NCBI GenBank assembly: GCA_047501485.1
Contig: JAZDRN010000010.1
Coordinates: forward strand, 1 to 64,000
Length of the DNA stretch: 64,000 nt
Reading direction: 5' to 3'
From: Ancrocorticia sp047501485
Lineage (GTDB): Bacteria > Actinomycetota > Actinomycetes > Actinomycetales > Actinomycetaceae
Part shown: one piece after another, positions 16,586 to 26,694 of the stretch
Layout of the letters: every line of letters begins with the position of its first letter
Numbering within the stretch: position 1 is the stretch's first letter
Translations under genes and position numbers: made by a program
The notes under the pieces: model-generated
The model's database searches: none
Told to the model about the DNA's origin: nothing
The model's input: the letters and a program-made list of their open reading frames with translations, nothing else

Positions 16586-18013
16586 ATGACGTATTCTTCT
16601 CTTCGTTCAAAGGCGTTCGCTCTCTTGGCGGCACTGGGCCTGGTGCTTGCCGGATGCGCGGGTGCCGATGCCGCAATCGATTCTGCGGCATCCGGTTCTT
16701 CCACTTCCGATGCTTCATCGAACGCGGCATCGGGAGCCTCCGGGAGCCTCGATTCGTCTCGGGTGCACACTGTGTCGCTCACCGTGGACGATACGGCTCT
16801 GCGGGACATGCTCGAAACCTACGCCGAGACCGGTGACAAGGAGTGGATACACGCCTCGGTCACAGTGGATGGTGAAACCTTCGAGGATGTGGGAATCAAG
16901 CTGAAGGGCAATTCCTCACTACGAGGTATATCGGCGGACACTCCGGCCCAGGAGCTGCCCTTGCGTATTCGGCTCGACAAGTACGTGGACGGTCAGGATT
17001 ACAACGGCATCTCCGACTTCACGGTTCGCTCGAACAACACCGAGACGTCGATGAATGAGGCGGTTGCACTCGACCTGTTGACGGAGGCCGGGTTGGCCTC
17101 GACGCAGGCTATTGCCACTCGATTCTCCGTCAACGGAAGCGAGGAGAGCTTACGGCTCACGGTTCAGAACCTCGACGAGACGTGGGTGGAGGACTATTTC
17201 CCGGATGCAGGCCAGGACAGCGTCCTGTACAAGGCCGATTCGGAAGGGAACTGGTCGTGGCTGGGACAGGATGGCGACTACTCGGCCTCCTTCGATGTGG
17301 AAGCCGGCGACGAGAATTACCAGCCACTCATCGAGTTATTGGATCTACTCAACAACGGTACGCAAGAGGAGATCGCTTCCCAACTGCCCGAGATGGTCGA
17401 TCTCGATTCGTTCGCCACCTATCTCGCGTTCCAGGAGATCATCGACAACTTCGATGACATCGACGGTCCCGGTAACAACTCCTATTTGTTCTGGGACTCG
17501 GCAACGCAGATGTTCACCGTTGTCGCGTGGGATCACAATCTTGCCTTCGGCGGGATGGCTGGCGGAGAGGGTGGCATGATGGAGGGTGCTCCTGGTGAGC
17601 GTCCGGAGTTCGACGGCGAAAACCCGCCCACTGGCCAGGCGCCAAACTTCGACGACGAGAACCCGCCCACTGGCCAGGCGCCAAACTTGGACAACGAGAA
17701 CATGCCGACCGGTGAGCGTCCGGAGTTCGACGGTGATGATCCGGCCGGAGGCGGCATGAGCAGGGATAACCCGTTGGTGACAGCCTTCGAATCCAATGAG
17801 GAATGGACTGCACTATATGACAGCAAGTTGGCAGACCTCCAAACCACGCTGATCGATGACGGCGCCCTGTCCGATTCGGTGGACGCATGGTCGCAGACGC
17901 TCACAGCGGGTGCGTCGGATCTCGTCTCAGCTGAGACCATCGCCGCGGAAGGAGAGGCGATCAACGATCCCGGCTCGAACGGCGCCCCGACGACGGCTGA
18001 GAGCTCCCGGTGA
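16586..18013 (+). CDS. CotH-like kinase-fold lipoprotein with repeat tract
   Basis: Protein of 475 residues with a lipoprotein signal (LGLVLAGC). A short Ser/Ala-rich linker leads to a CotH-type domain (about 55-330): GIKLKGNSSLRG, LPLRIRLDKY, MNEAVALDLL and VVAWDHNLAFGG match the family pattern. CotH of Bacillus is an atypical secreted kinase of spore coat proteins. Actinobacterial lipoprotein versions are uncharacterised. About residues 330-395 form a Gly/Pro/Asp-rich tract of 13-residue repeats (ENPPTGQAPNFDD type). The ribosome site is weak. It follows trpA by 78 bases and ends in a terminator. Confidence 0.85.
   Translation: MTYSSLRSKAFALLAALGLVLAGCAGADAAIDSAASGSSTSDASSNAASGASGSLDSSRVHTVSLTVDDTALRDMLETYAETGDKEWIHASVTVDGETFEDVGIKLKGNSSLRGISADTPAQELPLRIRLDKYVDGQDYNGISDFTVRSNNTETSMNEAVALDLLTEAGLASTQAIATRFSVNGSEESLRLTVQNLDETWVEDYFPDAGQDSVLYKADSEGNWSWLGQDGDYSASFDVEAGDENYQPLIELLDLLNNGTQEEIASQLPEMVDLDSFATYLAFQEIIDNFDDIDGPGNNSYLFWDSATQMFTVVAWDHNLAFGGMAGGEGGMMEGAPGERPEFDGENPPTGQAPNFDDENPPTGQAPNLDNENMPTGERPEFDGDDPAGGGMSRDNPLVTAFESNEEWTALYDSKLADLQTTLIDDGALSDSVDAWSQTLTAGASDLVSAETIAAEGEAINDPGSNGAPTTAESSR
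17594..17734 (+). repeat. Coding tandem repeat inside the CotH-like gene
   Basis: Two 39-bp units in direct tandem, 17621-17659 and 17660-17698, differ at only two positions and encode ENPPTGQAP-type repeats. They are flanked by two further copies of ggtgagcgtccggagttcga at 17594 and 17711. The near identity points to recent duplication, and copy number may vary between strains. Confidence 0.85.
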
Positions 18014-18034
18014 CCGGAACGCTATACATTATTC

Positions 18035-18067
18035 AGCTACCCCGCCAGTACACTTGGCGGGGTAGCT
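18035..18067 (+). terminator. Rho-independent terminator after the CotH-like gene
   Basis: Perfect 12-bp inverted repeat, agctaccccgcc and ggcggggtagct, with a 9-base loop, followed by TTTGT. It ends 20 bases before the lgt start, so lgt needs its own promoter or read-through. Confidence 0.8.
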
Positions 18068-18087
18068 TTGTCTGAATTAGGAGCAAT

Positions 18088-19041
18088 ATGGTCCCCGCAT
18101 CGATTCCATCGCCGTCACAGGCGGTCTGGTACCTCGGACCGGTACCGCTCAGGGCCTACGCGCTGGCCATCATCCTCGGAATCGTCATCGCCTGGTGGTG
18201 GATGGACAGGCGTTACCGGGCAAAGGGCGGACCCGCGGAAGTTACCGTGGATATCGCGATGTGGGCGGTGCTCTTCGGTATCGTCGGCGGGCGTCTCTAC
18301 CACGTCATCACGGACTATCAGCTGTACTTCGGACCGGGACGCAACCCTGTCCGTGCCCTGTACATCTGGGAAGGCGGCCTGGGTATCTGGGGTGCCGTAC
18401 TCCTCGGTGGCATCGGCGTGTACCTCACGGCGCATAGGCAGGGCCTACGGCTGTTGCCGATCGCCGATTCGCTGGCGCCCGCGCTGCTCGTGGCCCAGGC
18501 GATCGGCAGGTTCGGCAACTATTTCAATCAGGAACTCTTCGGCGGGCCGACGGATCTGCCATGGGGTCTGGAGATCGACGCAGCGCATCTGCCCGAGGGC
18601 TATCCGGTGGGAACCACCTTCCATCCGACCTTCTTGTACGAGGCACTCTGGTGTCTTGCGGGGGCTGCACTGCTCGTGGCGCTGGAGAGGAAGTTCCGCC
18701 TCTACGGAGGTCAGCTGTTCGCGGCCTACGGGATCGTCTACACGGCCGGGCGGGTGTGGATCGAGGCCCTACGTATAGATGACGCACATCACATTTTGGG
18801 GCTTCGTCTCAATGTGTGGACTTCGATTATCTTGTTCCTTGTTTCAGTGGCGGCGTTCGTGGTCTTGCGTCGTCGTTATCTCGCCCACCCGGAGGTGGAT
18901 GACATCTGGCTATCCGCCGAAGCCGAAGAAAAGTACAAAACAACAGGTCAAAGCTCTAAAGAGGGCGTGAGCGTGTCTGGTAAGGCAACCCCGACCTCAG
19001 CGTCCTCTGCCGAAGATCCCGCAGAAGTTGACGAAACATAG
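18088..19041 (+). CDS. lgt: Phosphatidylglycerol-prolipoprotein diacylglyceryl transferase
   Basis: Integral membrane enzyme that adds diacylglycerol to the lipobox Cys of prolipoproteins, so it serves the many lipoproteins in this window. It has 317 residues with about seven membrane helices. The Lgt signature GRFGNYFNQELFGGPT is intact, and GGRLYHVITD and WEGGLGIWGA hold other conserved residues. The last 50 residues are a soluble Ser/Thr/Glu-rich tail. AGGAGC precedes the ATG. The position after trpA matches the usual actinobacterial order apart from the inserted CotH-like gene. Confidence 0.96.
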   Translation: MVPASIPSPSQAVWYLGPVPLRAYALAIILGIVIAWWWMDRRYRAKGGPAEVTVDIAMWAVLFGIVGGRLYHVITDYQLYFGPGRNPVRALYIWEGGLGIWGAVLLGGIGVYLTAHRQGLRLLPIADSLAPALLVAQAIGRFGNYFNQELFGGPTDLPWGLEIDAAHLPEGYPVGTTFHPTFLYEALWCLAGAALLVALERKFRLYGGQLFAAYGIVYTAGRVWIEALRIDDAHHILGLRLNVWTSIILFLVSVAAFVVLRRRYLAHPEVDDIWLSAEAEEKYKTTGQSSKEGVSVSGKATPTSASSAEDPAEVDET

Positions 19042-19164
19042 TTGTAACGCGGCGGTGACGCCCCCGATATTGTTCATTATTTGAGATCCGATTTTGAGAC
19101 GGGTTTTCGACGGTGTTTTCTGAACGCAGTGATAGCGCGAGCTATCTGGTTTTAGGAGGACATC
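19042..19164. promoter_or_regulatory. gltB leader region with GNRA-capped hairpin
   Basis: This 123-base gap is AT-rich compared with its neighbours and should hold the gltBD promoter, but I cannot choose a -35/-10 pair. A small perfect hairpin, gatagc-gcga-gctatc (19131-19146) with a GCGA tetraloop, lies just before the AGGAGG ribosome site of gltB. Its role is unknown. Confidence 0.4.
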
Positions 19165-22100
19165 ATGACCAACATCGGGCTCTACCGTTCGGAGTACGAA
19201 CACGACGCATGCGGTGTTGCCTTCGTGGCAGACCTCCACGGGGTCCAGTCTCGCGACATCGTCGAAATGGGCATCACCGCGCTGGAGAACCTCGACCATC
19301 GCGGGGCGGTGGGCGCGGAGGAGAACACCGGAGATGGTGCGGGCATCCTGGTTCAGGTGCCCGATGCCTTCCTACGCGCTTCTGTATCCTTCGAGCTACC
19401 CGCCCGCGGCGCGTATGCCGTGGGTATCGCGTTCCTTCCCGCGGTCGGCGAACGCTCACAGGCGGTGGCCGACATAGAGCGCATCGTTGCCGAAGAGGGA
19501 CTAACCGTCCTGGGATGGCGAACCGTCCCGATCGATCCCTCGATGATCGGCCCGACGGCTTTGGATTCCATGCCGACCTTCCGCCAGCTCTTCCTATCCG
19601 ATCCTCAGGGCACTCGTGAACTGGACCTGGACCGCAAGGTGTACCGCGTCCGCAAGCGTGCGGAGCTGGGCGGCACATATTTCGCCTCGCTGTCCAGCCG
19701 CACCCTGCTGTACAAGGGCATGTTGACCACCACGCAGCTCGAACCATTCTTCTCCGACCTGCAGAACCCACTCTTCGCCTCGGCGATCGCGGTGGTGCAT
19801 TCGCGCTTCTCGACGAATACCTTCCCCTCGTGGCCTCTAGCGCAGCCCTTCCGGATGGTTGCCCACAACGGCGAGATCAACACCGTGCGCGGCAACCGCA
19901 ACTGGATGGCGGCGCGTGAAGGAGAGCTGCGCTCGGAACTGTTGGGAGATGTCTCGGATCTGCTTCCGGTCAATATGGCCGCATCGGACTCGGCCAGTTT
20001 CGACGAGGTGCTGGAACTGCTGCACATGTCCGGACGGTCGCTTCCGCACGCCGTCCGCATGATGATTCCCGAAGCGTGGGAGCAGCATGAGCACATGGAC
20101 CCGGATCTGAGGGCCTTCTACGAGTACCACGCGAACATGATGGAGCCGTGGGACGGCCCTGCCTCGATGACCTTCACGGACGGTACCCAGGTGGGTTCGG
20201 TCCTCGACCGCAACGGCTTGCGCCCGGGCCGCTTCTGGGTGAGCGACGCCGGTATCGTCGTCCTCGCCTCCGAGGCGGGGGTGCTCGATATCCCGGCCGA
20301 GAACGTGGTGCGCAAGGGCCGACTGCAGCCGGGCAAGATGTTCCTGGTCGACACCCAGGCCCATCGCATCATCGAGGACGAGGAGATCAAGGCGCAACTG
20401 GCCAGCGCCGCTCCCTATGCCGAGTGGCTGCAGGGGAACACCGTGCAGCTCTCCGACCTGCCCGATCGCGAGCACATCGATCATTCCCACACCTCTGTCA
20501 TCCGTCGCCAGCAGGCCTTCGGATACACGGACGAGGAGCTCCGCCTCATCATCAAGCCCATGGCGTTGGGCGGCGGCGAGGCCAAGGGCTCGATGGGAAC
20601 GGACACTCCGATCGCGGTCCTGTCCGAACGTCCGCGGCTGGTCTTCGACTACTTCAGTCAGCAATTCGCCCAGGTGACGAATCCGCCCTTGGACGCCATC
20701 CGCGAGAAGCTCGTCACCTCACTGCGCGCCATGGCTGGGCCCGAGCCGAATCTCCTGAGCGAACTGCCGGAGCATGCGCGCAAGCTCGTCGTCGACTATC
20801 CCGTCATCGACAACGATCAGCTGGCCAAGATCCGCACGATCGGCCGCTATCCTGTCGAGGGCAAGGGACTCTCGGCGATGACCGTCTCGGGCCTGTTCCG
20901 GGTCTCGGGCGGAGCCGATTCCCTGCGCGCCAAGATCGAGGAGATCTGCGAGCAGGTCGATGCCGCGATTGAGGAGGGTGTGTCCTTCATCGTCCTCTCG
21001 GACCGCGATTCGACGGCGGAGATGGGACCGATTCCATCGCTGCTGCTGACCTCGGCGGTTCATCATCACCTGTTGCGACGCCACACCCGCACGAAGGTCG
21101 CCATCTTCGTGGAGGCAGGGGACGTGCGTGAGGTGCACCATCTGTCGCTCCTCGTGGGTTACGGGGCGACGGCGGTCAACCCATACCTGGCTCTGGAATC
21201 GGCGGAGAACATGGCTCGCACCGGCGAGATATCGGTGAGTCCGGCCCGGGCTGCACGAAACCTGATCAACGCGTTGGGCAGCGGCCTGCTCAAGGTGATG
21301 TCCAAGATGGGCATCTCCACCGTGGCGTCCTACCGCGGTGCGCAGGTGTTCCAGGCCATCGGCCTGTCCCAGGAACTCGTCGACGAGTACTTCACCGGCA
21401 CCCCGACCCCGTTGAACGGCGCCGGGCTGGACGTCATAGCAGCGGAGCTCGCACGCCGCCATATTCGAGCCTATCCTTCATCGGGCATCTCGCCGGCCCA
21501 CCGGCAGCTGGACATCGGGGGAGAGTACCAATGGCGCCGAGAGGGCGAGCAGCATCTCTTCAATCCGGAGACCGTGTTCCTGCTGCAACAGGCCACCCGC
21601 ACCCGCTCGTACGATCAGTTCAAGCGTTTCACCTCCAAGATCGACGATCAGGCCGCGAAGCTCATGACCCTGCGCGGGCTATTCCGCCTCAAGGATGGCG
21701 AGCTCGACCCGATCCCGATCGAAGAGGTCGAGCCCGTCGAATCGATCATGACCCGCTTCTCGACGGGAGCAATGTCCTTCGGGTCCATCTCCCAGGAGGC
21801 GCATGAGACCCTGGCCCAAGCCATGAACATGATCGGCGCCAAGTCGAACACCGGCGAGGGCGGGGAGATGCCGGAGCGCCTCTACGATCCTGCCCGTCGC
21901 AGTGCGATCAAGCAGGTCGCCTCGGGCCGTTTCGGCGTCACCAGCGAGTATCTCGTGAACTCCGACGACATCCAGATCAAGATGGCTCAGGGAGCCAAGC
22001 CCGGCGAGGGAGGCCAGCTCCCGGCTGAAAAGGTATACCCGTGGGTGGCCGAGGTACGCCACTCGACGCCGGGTGTGGAACTCATCTCGCCGCCCCCGCA

Positions 22101-23676
22101 CCACGACATCTACTCGATCGAGGATCTGGCCCAGCTCATCCACGACCTCAAGAACGCCAACCCGCGGGCGCGAATCCACGTGAAGCTCGTGGCCGAGGTG
22201 GGCGTGGGCACGGTGGCGGCAGGCGTCGCCAAGGCGCACTCCGACGTCGTCCTGATCTCCGGGCACGACGGTGGGACCGGCGCCGCTCCATTGACCTCGA
22301 TCAAGCACGCCGGAGCTCCCTGGGAGCTGGGACTCGCGGAGACGCAGCAGACCCTCGTGCTCAACAATCTGCGCGATCGCATCGTGGTTCAGACGGACGG
22401 TCAGCTCAAGACCGGTCGTGATGTCGTGATCGCCGCGCTGCTGGGAGCCGAGGAGTTCGGTTTCGCGACTGCTCCGCTCGTGGTGTCCGGGTGCGTCATG
22501 ATGCGCGTCTGTCACAAGGACACCTGCCCGGTCGGCGTCGCCACCCAGAACCCCGAGCTCCGCTCCCGCTTCACGGGCAAGCCGGAATACGTGGTGACCT
22601 TCTTCGAGTACATCGCACGAGAGGTCCGCGAGATTCTCGCCTCCCTCGGCCTGCACACGATCGAGGAGGCTGTGGGTCGCGTCGAACTGCTCGACACCCA
22701 GCGTGCGGTCGACCACTGGAAGGCCGACGGGCTGGACCTCGCTCCGATACTGGCCAAGCCGCAGCCCGTTCCCGGTTCGACCCTCTACCAGAGCGTCGGG
22801 CAGGATCACGGGCTCGAACACGCCCTGGACACCACCTTGCTCGAAATCTGCGGCGAGGGAATCGAGAAGGGCACCCATGTCGAAGTGGATCTGCCGATCC
22901 ACAATGTCAACCGTACGGTCGGCACCATGCTCGGCTCTGAGCTGACGCGCCGACACGGGGGAACGGGACTTCCCGAGGGCACCATCGACATCACGTTGAG
23001 GGGCTCGGCCGGCCAGTCGTTCGGAGCGGTGCTCCCGCGCGGTATCACTCTCCGGCTCATAGGCGACGCCAACGATTACGTGGGCAAGTCGCTCTCCGGA
23101 GGAATCGTCAGCGTGACCCCCGATCCGCTCAGCGCATTCGTGGCCGAGGACCATGTGATCGCGGGGAACGTCATCGGTTACGGTGCCACCTCCGGCGAGA
23201 TCTATCTGCGCGGGCAGGTGGGCGAGCGCTTCGGCGTGCGCAACTCCGGCGCCACGCTCGTGGCCGAGGGTGCGGGCGATCATTGCGCCGAGTACATGAC
23301 TGGCGGAACCCTCGTCGTCCTGGGGCCCACAGGTCGCAACCTCGGGGCCGGGATGTCCGGAGGCGTCGCCTACATCATGGATCTCGACGCCGACTGCCTG
23401 AACCCGGCTGCCGTCGCCAATGACGAGTTCGTGCTGTCCGCACCGAATGCCGACGACGAACGGCAGTTGCGCACGCTGCTGCAACGCCACGCGGACTTCA
23501 CCGGATCGGCGGTGGCGCGGGCGATCCTGGAGGCGAGGGACTTCGCCAGATTCACGAAGCTGGTGCCCCGGTCCTACTCGCTGGTGACCGCGGCGCTGGC
23601 CGATGCCGAGGCCAAGGGCCTCAACATCTCCGATTCAATCGTTTGGAACAAGATAATGGAGGCGAGTCGTGGCTGA
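19165..23676 (+). CDS. gltB: Glutamate synthase (NADPH) large subunit
   Basis: Forms glutamate from glutamine and 2-oxoglutarate in ammonia assimilation. It has 1503 residues, the normal length. The N-terminal class II glutaminase starts with a 15-residue propeptide before the nucleophile Cys16 (HDACGVAF). The central and FMN/Fe-S synthase domains contain SNTGEGGE, ISGHDGGTGAAPLTSIKHAG and the cluster-binding CVMMRVCHKDTCPVG. A C-terminal beta-helix (GXXG repeats such as GYGATSGEIYLRG) follows. AGGAGG precedes the ATG. The gene overlaps gltD by eight bases. Confidence 0.97.
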   Translation: MTNIGLYRSEYEHDACGVAFVADLHGVQSRDIVEMGITALENLDHRGAVGAEENTGDGAGILVQVPDAFLRASVSFELPARGAYAVGIAFLPAVGERSQAVADIERIVAEEGLTVLGWRTVPIDPSMIGPTALDSMPTFRQLFLSDPQGTRELDLDRKVYRVRKRAELGGTYFASLSSRTLLYKGMLTTTQLEPFFSDLQNPLFASAIAVVHSRFSTNTFPSWPLAQPFRMVAHNGEINTVRGNRNWMAAREGELRSELLGDVSDLLPVNMAASDSASFDEVLELLHMSGRSLPHAVRMMIPEAWEQHEHMDPDLRAFYEYHANMMEPWDGPASMTFTDGTQVGSVLDRNGLRPGRFWVSDAGIVVLASEAGVLDIPAENVVRKGRLQPGKMFLVDTQAHRIIEDEEIKAQLASAAPYAEWLQGNTVQLSDLPDREHIDHSHTSVIRRQQAFGYTDEELRLIIKPMALGGGEAKGSMGTDTPIAVLSERPRLVFDYFSQQFAQVTNPPLDAIREKLVTSLRAMAGPEPNLLSELPEHARKLVVDYPVIDNDQLAKIRTIGRYPVEGKGLSAMTVSGLFRVSGGADSLRAKIEEICEQVDAAIEEGVSFIVLSDRDSTAEMGPIPSLLLTSAVHHHLLRRHTRTKVAIFVEAGDVREVHHLSLLVGYGATAVNPYLALESAENMARTGEISVSPARAARNLINALGSGLLKVMSKMGISTVASYRGAQVFQAIGLSQELVDEYFTGTPTPLNGAGLDVIAAELARRHIRAYPSSGISPAHRQLDIGGEYQWRREGEQHLFNPETVFLLQQATRTRSYDQFKRFTSKIDDQAAKLMTLRGLFRLKDGELDPIPIEEVEPVESIMTRFSTGAMSFGSISQEAHETLAQAMNMIGAKSNTGEGGEMPERLYDPARRSAIKQVASGRFGVTSEYLVNSDDIQIKMAQGAKPGEGGQLPAEKVYPWVAEVRHSTPGVELISPPPHHDIYSIEDLAQLIHDLKNANPRARIHVKLVAEVGVGTVAAGVAKAHSDVVLISGHDGGTGAAPLTSIKHAGAPWELGLAETQQTLVLNNLRDRIVVQTDGQLKTGRDVVIAALLGAEEFGFATAPLVVSGCVMMRVCHKDTCPVGVATQNPELRSRFTGKPEYVVTFFEYIAREVREILASLGLHTIEEAVGRVELLDTQRAVDHWKADGLDLAPILAKPQPVPGSTLYQSVGQDHGLEHALDTTLLEICGEGIEKGTHVEVDLPIHNVNRTVGTMLGSELTRRHGGTGLPEGTIDITLRGSAGQSFGAVLPRGITLRLIGDANDYVGKSLSGGIVSVTPDPLSAFVAEDHVIAGNVIGYGATSGEIYLRGQVGERFGVRNSGATLVAEGAGDHCAEYMTGGTLVVLGPTGRNLGAGMSGGVAYIMDLDADCLNPAAVANDEFVLSAPNADDERQLRTLLQRHADFTGSAVARAILEARDFARFTKLVPRSYSLVTAALADAEAKGLNISDSIVWNKIMEASRG

Positions 23677-25144
23677 CCCAAGAGGATTTCTGACATACCG
23701 CCAGCGCGAGCTTCCGGTCGATCGTCCGGTCGCCGTGCGGATCATGGACTGGAAGGAGATCCAGGACCAGCGGGAGGACAACTCGGCGCAGCTCAAGCGT
23801 CAGGCGTCGCGCTGTATGGACTGCGGCATACCTTTCTGTCACTTCTCCTGCCCGTTGGGCAATCTCATTCCGGAGTGGAACGATCTCACCTGGCGTGAGA
23901 ACCTTCCCGAGGCCATCGAGCGCCTGCACGCCACCAATAACTTCCCGGACTTCACGGGCAGGCTGTGCCCGGCCCCGTGCGAATCCGGCTGCGTGCTCGG
24001 AATCAACCAGGAGCCGGTGACCATCAAGCAGGTGGAGCATTCCATCATCGACAACGCGTGGGAGGCAGGGCTCGTCACCCCGCAGATCCCGCAGTATCTG
24101 ACTGGCCAAACGGTGGCTGTCATCGGGTCGGGTCCTGCCGGCCTGGCTGCGGCCCAGCAGCTGACGAGGGCGGGCCACACCGTGGCCGTCTACGAGAAGA
24201 GCGACCTGCCCGGAGGACTGCTGCGCTACGGCATACCCGAGTTCAAGCTCGAGAAGTCCGTGCTGGACCGCCGGTTGGATCAGATGCGGGAGGAGGGGAC
24301 CCGCTTCTACACGGGGGTGGAGATCGGCACGGACGAGGCCGACGCCCAGGCGCTGGCTCAGCGCTACGACGCCGTCGTCATCGCCGTTGGGACTCCCTTG
24401 GCCCGTGATATCAAGGTCCCGGGCAGAGAGCTGAACGGGATCCACCAGGCGGTGGATTTCTTGACGGCCTCCACGCGAGGTGTCCACGGGCTCGATGTCG
24501 CCGAACCGATCGACGCGGCGGATAAGGACGTCGTCGTCATCGGTGGAGGAGACACCGGATCGGACTGCATCGGAACCTCGGTACGGCAGGGAGCCCGCTC
24601 GATCACCTCGCTGGAGATCATGCCGCATCCTCCCCAGGACCGACCGGCGAACTGGCCTTGGCCGACGTTCCCGAAGCTCTACAAGGTCTCGACATCCATG
24701 GAGGAGGGAGGGCAAACCCTCTATTCCACCTCTACGGTGGAGTTCATCTCGGACGGAAGTGCGGGGGAGGGCAACGTATCCCACCTTCGTATCACCGAGG
24801 TGAATTTCGCCAACGGGACCCTCACCCCGGTGCCCGAAAGCGAACGACTCATCCCGGCCCAGCTGGTGTTGCTGGCCATGGGCTTCGAGGGCGTCGCGCC
24901 GGACGGGATGGTCGCCCAGCTCGGTCTGAGCGTGGACGGCCGCAAGCGGGTCGAGCGCACGCCCGAGTACGGGACCTCGGTCCCGGGCGTCTTCGTGGCG
25001 GGAGATGCCGGGCGAGGGCAGTCGCTGATCGTCTGGGCCATCGCCGAGGGCAGGGCCGCCGCCGCGTCGGTGGATGCCTACCTGCGCGGTGATACCGCAC
25101 TCCCTGAGCCGGTCAAGGCCACTGACGTGTCTCTGACCATCTGA
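23669..25144 (+). CDS. gltD: Glutamate synthase small subunit
   Basis: Passes electrons from NADPH through FAD and Fe-S clusters to GltB. It has 491 residues. The N-terminal cysteines CMDCGIPFCHFSCPLGN and CPAPCESGC bind two 4Fe-4S clusters. GSGPAGLAAAQQL binds FAD and GGGDTGSDCIG binds NADPH. The GTG start lies inside the end of gltB (eight-base overlap), giving coupled translation of the complex. Confidence 0.97.
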   Translation: MADPRGFLTYRQRELPVDRPVAVRIMDWKEIQDQREDNSAQLKRQASRCMDCGIPFCHFSCPLGNLIPEWNDLTWRENLPEAIERLHATNNFPDFTGRLCPAPCESGCVLGINQEPVTIKQVEHSIIDNAWEAGLVTPQIPQYLTGQTVAVIGSGPAGLAAAQQLTRAGHTVAVYEKSDLPGGLLRYGIPEFKLEKSVLDRRLDQMREEGTRFYTGVEIGTDEADAQALAQRYDAVVIAVGTPLARDIKVPGRELNGIHQAVDFLTASTRGVHGLDVAEPIDAADKDVVVIGGGDTGSDCIGTSVRQGARSITSLEIMPHPPQDRPANWPWPTFPKLYKVSTSMEEGGQTLYSTSTVEFISDGSAGEGNVSHLRITEVNFANGTLTPVPESERLIPAQLVLLAMGFEGVAPDGMVAQLGLSVDGRKRVERTPEYGTSVPGVFVAGDAGRGQSLIVWAIAEGRAAAASVDAYLRGDTALPEPVKATDVSLTI

Positions 25145-25165
25145 CGTGCGAGATCGTTCCGTCCC

Positions 25166-25195
25166 GTGTGTGGCGGGTGCAACCCCGCCGCGCAC
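25166..25195 (+). terminator. Putative terminator between gltD and pyk
   Basis: A 12-bp stem (25166-25177 with 25184-25195, two G-U pairs, core ggcggg/cccgcc) closes a 6-base loop 21 bases after gltD. No T-run follows, so termination may be partial. Confidence 0.45.
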
Positions 25196-25230
25196 AGCAA
25201 TCATCCATATGCTCAGGTAGGATAGAGGTC

Positions 25231-26658
25231 ATGCGTAGAGCAAAGATTGTGTGCACTCTTGGTCCGGCCACCACCACTCAAGAACAGATCCTCGAGCTGG
25301 CGAGAGCCGGTATGAACGTGGCACGCATCAATGCTTCCCATGGCTCGCACGCCGAGCATGAGGAAAGAATTGTGCGGGTACGCAAAGCGGCCGAGATCAC
25401 CGGCCGTCCGATTGCGGTGTTGGTCGACCTCCAGGGGCCCAAGATCCGTCTCGGCGAGTTCGCAGAGGGCCCGGTCCAGTTGAACGTGGGCGATGAATTC
25501 ACCATCACCACCGAAGACGTTCCGGGAACCAAGGAGCTGGTCTCCACGACGTTCAAGGGTCTCCCGGGAGATTGCCATCCCGGCGATCGTATTCTGATCG
25601 ACGACGGCAAGGTCGCCATCCGTGTGGTGGCGGTGGAAGGACCCGAGGTCCGTACCGTCGTCGAGGTTCCCGGCCCGGTCTCCGATCACAAGGGCGTCAA
25701 CCTTCCCGGCGTCGCCGTCTCGGTTCCCGCGCTGTCCGACAAGGACCGCGAGGACCTGGAATGGGGCCTGAGGTTCGGCTGCGACATCGTCGCCCTGTCC
25801 TTCGTGCGTTCGGCCAAGGACATCGAGGATGTGCACGAGATCATGGATCGCGTGGGCATTCGCCGCCCCGTCATCGCCAAGGTCGAAAAGCCGCAGGCTG
25901 TGGCCAACCTCGAGGGCATCATTCGGGCCTTCGACGGCATCATGGTCGCCCGCGGCGATCTGGGCGTTGAAGTTCCCCTGGAGCAGGTTCCGATCGTCCA
26001 GAAGCGCGCCATCGATCTGGCGCGCAAGAACGCCAAGCCAGTCATCGTCGCCACCCAGGTCCTCGAATCGATGATCGAGAACCCGCGTCCGACGCGTGCC
26101 GAAGCATCGGATTGCGCGAACGCCATCATCGACGGCGCAGACGCGGTCATGCTCTCCGGAGAGACCTCGGTCGGTCGCTATCCGATCGAGTGCGTCGAGA
26201 CCATGGCGAACATCATCGAATACTCCGAAGAGCAGGGCCTTGAGCAGATCCCCGTCATCAGCAACGTGCATCGCACGCGCAATGGCGTGATCACCCGCGC
26301 CGCCGTGGAAATCGGCGAGTCGCTGGGCGTCAAGTACATCGTGGTCTTCACGAAGTCCGGCCAGACGGCACGGCGTGTGGCGCGTTTGCGCGCTCGTCTG
26401 CCTCTGCTATGCTTCACACCTGAGCCTGAGATTCGCAACCAGCTCGCGCTGTCGTGGGGCGTCGAAACCTTTACGGTTCCCAACGTTCTTCACACAGACG
26501 ATATGGTTGGTCAGGTTGATCACCTTTTGCGTGAGATGGACATGGCGGAGGATGGCGATCGAATCGTCATCGTCGCCGGAATGCCGGCCGGAGTCATCGG
26601 TTCGACGAACACCATCCGCGTGCACAAGATGGGCGAAACTCTCATTCGTTACGCCTGA
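25231..26658 (+). CDS. pyk: Pyruvate kinase
   Basis: Converts phosphoenolpyruvate and ADP to pyruvate and ATP. Starting at ATG 25231 it has 475 residues and begins with the canonical MRRAKIVCTLGPAT; a longer upstream frame has no support. NASHG, LVDLQGPKIRLG, the catalytic VIAKVEKPQA and MVARGDLGVEVP motifs, and the C-terminal domain are all present. A TAGGAT hexamer (25218-25223) ends seven bases before the ATG, so the mRNA may be leaderless, although GAGG also lies three bases upstream. Confidence 0.96.
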   Translation: MRRAKIVCTLGPATTTQEQILELARAGMNVARINASHGSHAEHEERIVRVRKAAEITGRPIAVLVDLQGPKIRLGEFAEGPVQLNVGDEFTITTEDVPGTKELVSTTFKGLPGDCHPGDRILIDDGKVAIRVVAVEGPEVRTVVEVPGPVSDHKGVNLPGVAVSVPALSDKDREDLEWGLRFGCDIVALSFVRSAKDIEDVHEIMDRVGIRRPVIAKVEKPQAVANLEGIIRAFDGIMVARGDLGVEVPLEQVPIVQKRAIDLARKNAKPVIVATQVLESMIENPRPTRAEASDCANAIIDGADAVMLSGETSVGRYPIECVETMANIIEYSEEQGLEQIPVISNVHRTRNGVITRAAVEIGESLGVKYIVVFTKSGQTARRVARLRARLPLLCFTPEPEIRNQLALSWGVETFTVPNVLHTDDMVGQVDHLLREMDMAEDGDRIVIVAGMPAGVIGSTNTIRVHKMGETLIRYA

Positions 26659-26694
26659 TCCTGTGCTACAGTAGGCCTCTGTGCCGACTGTAAG

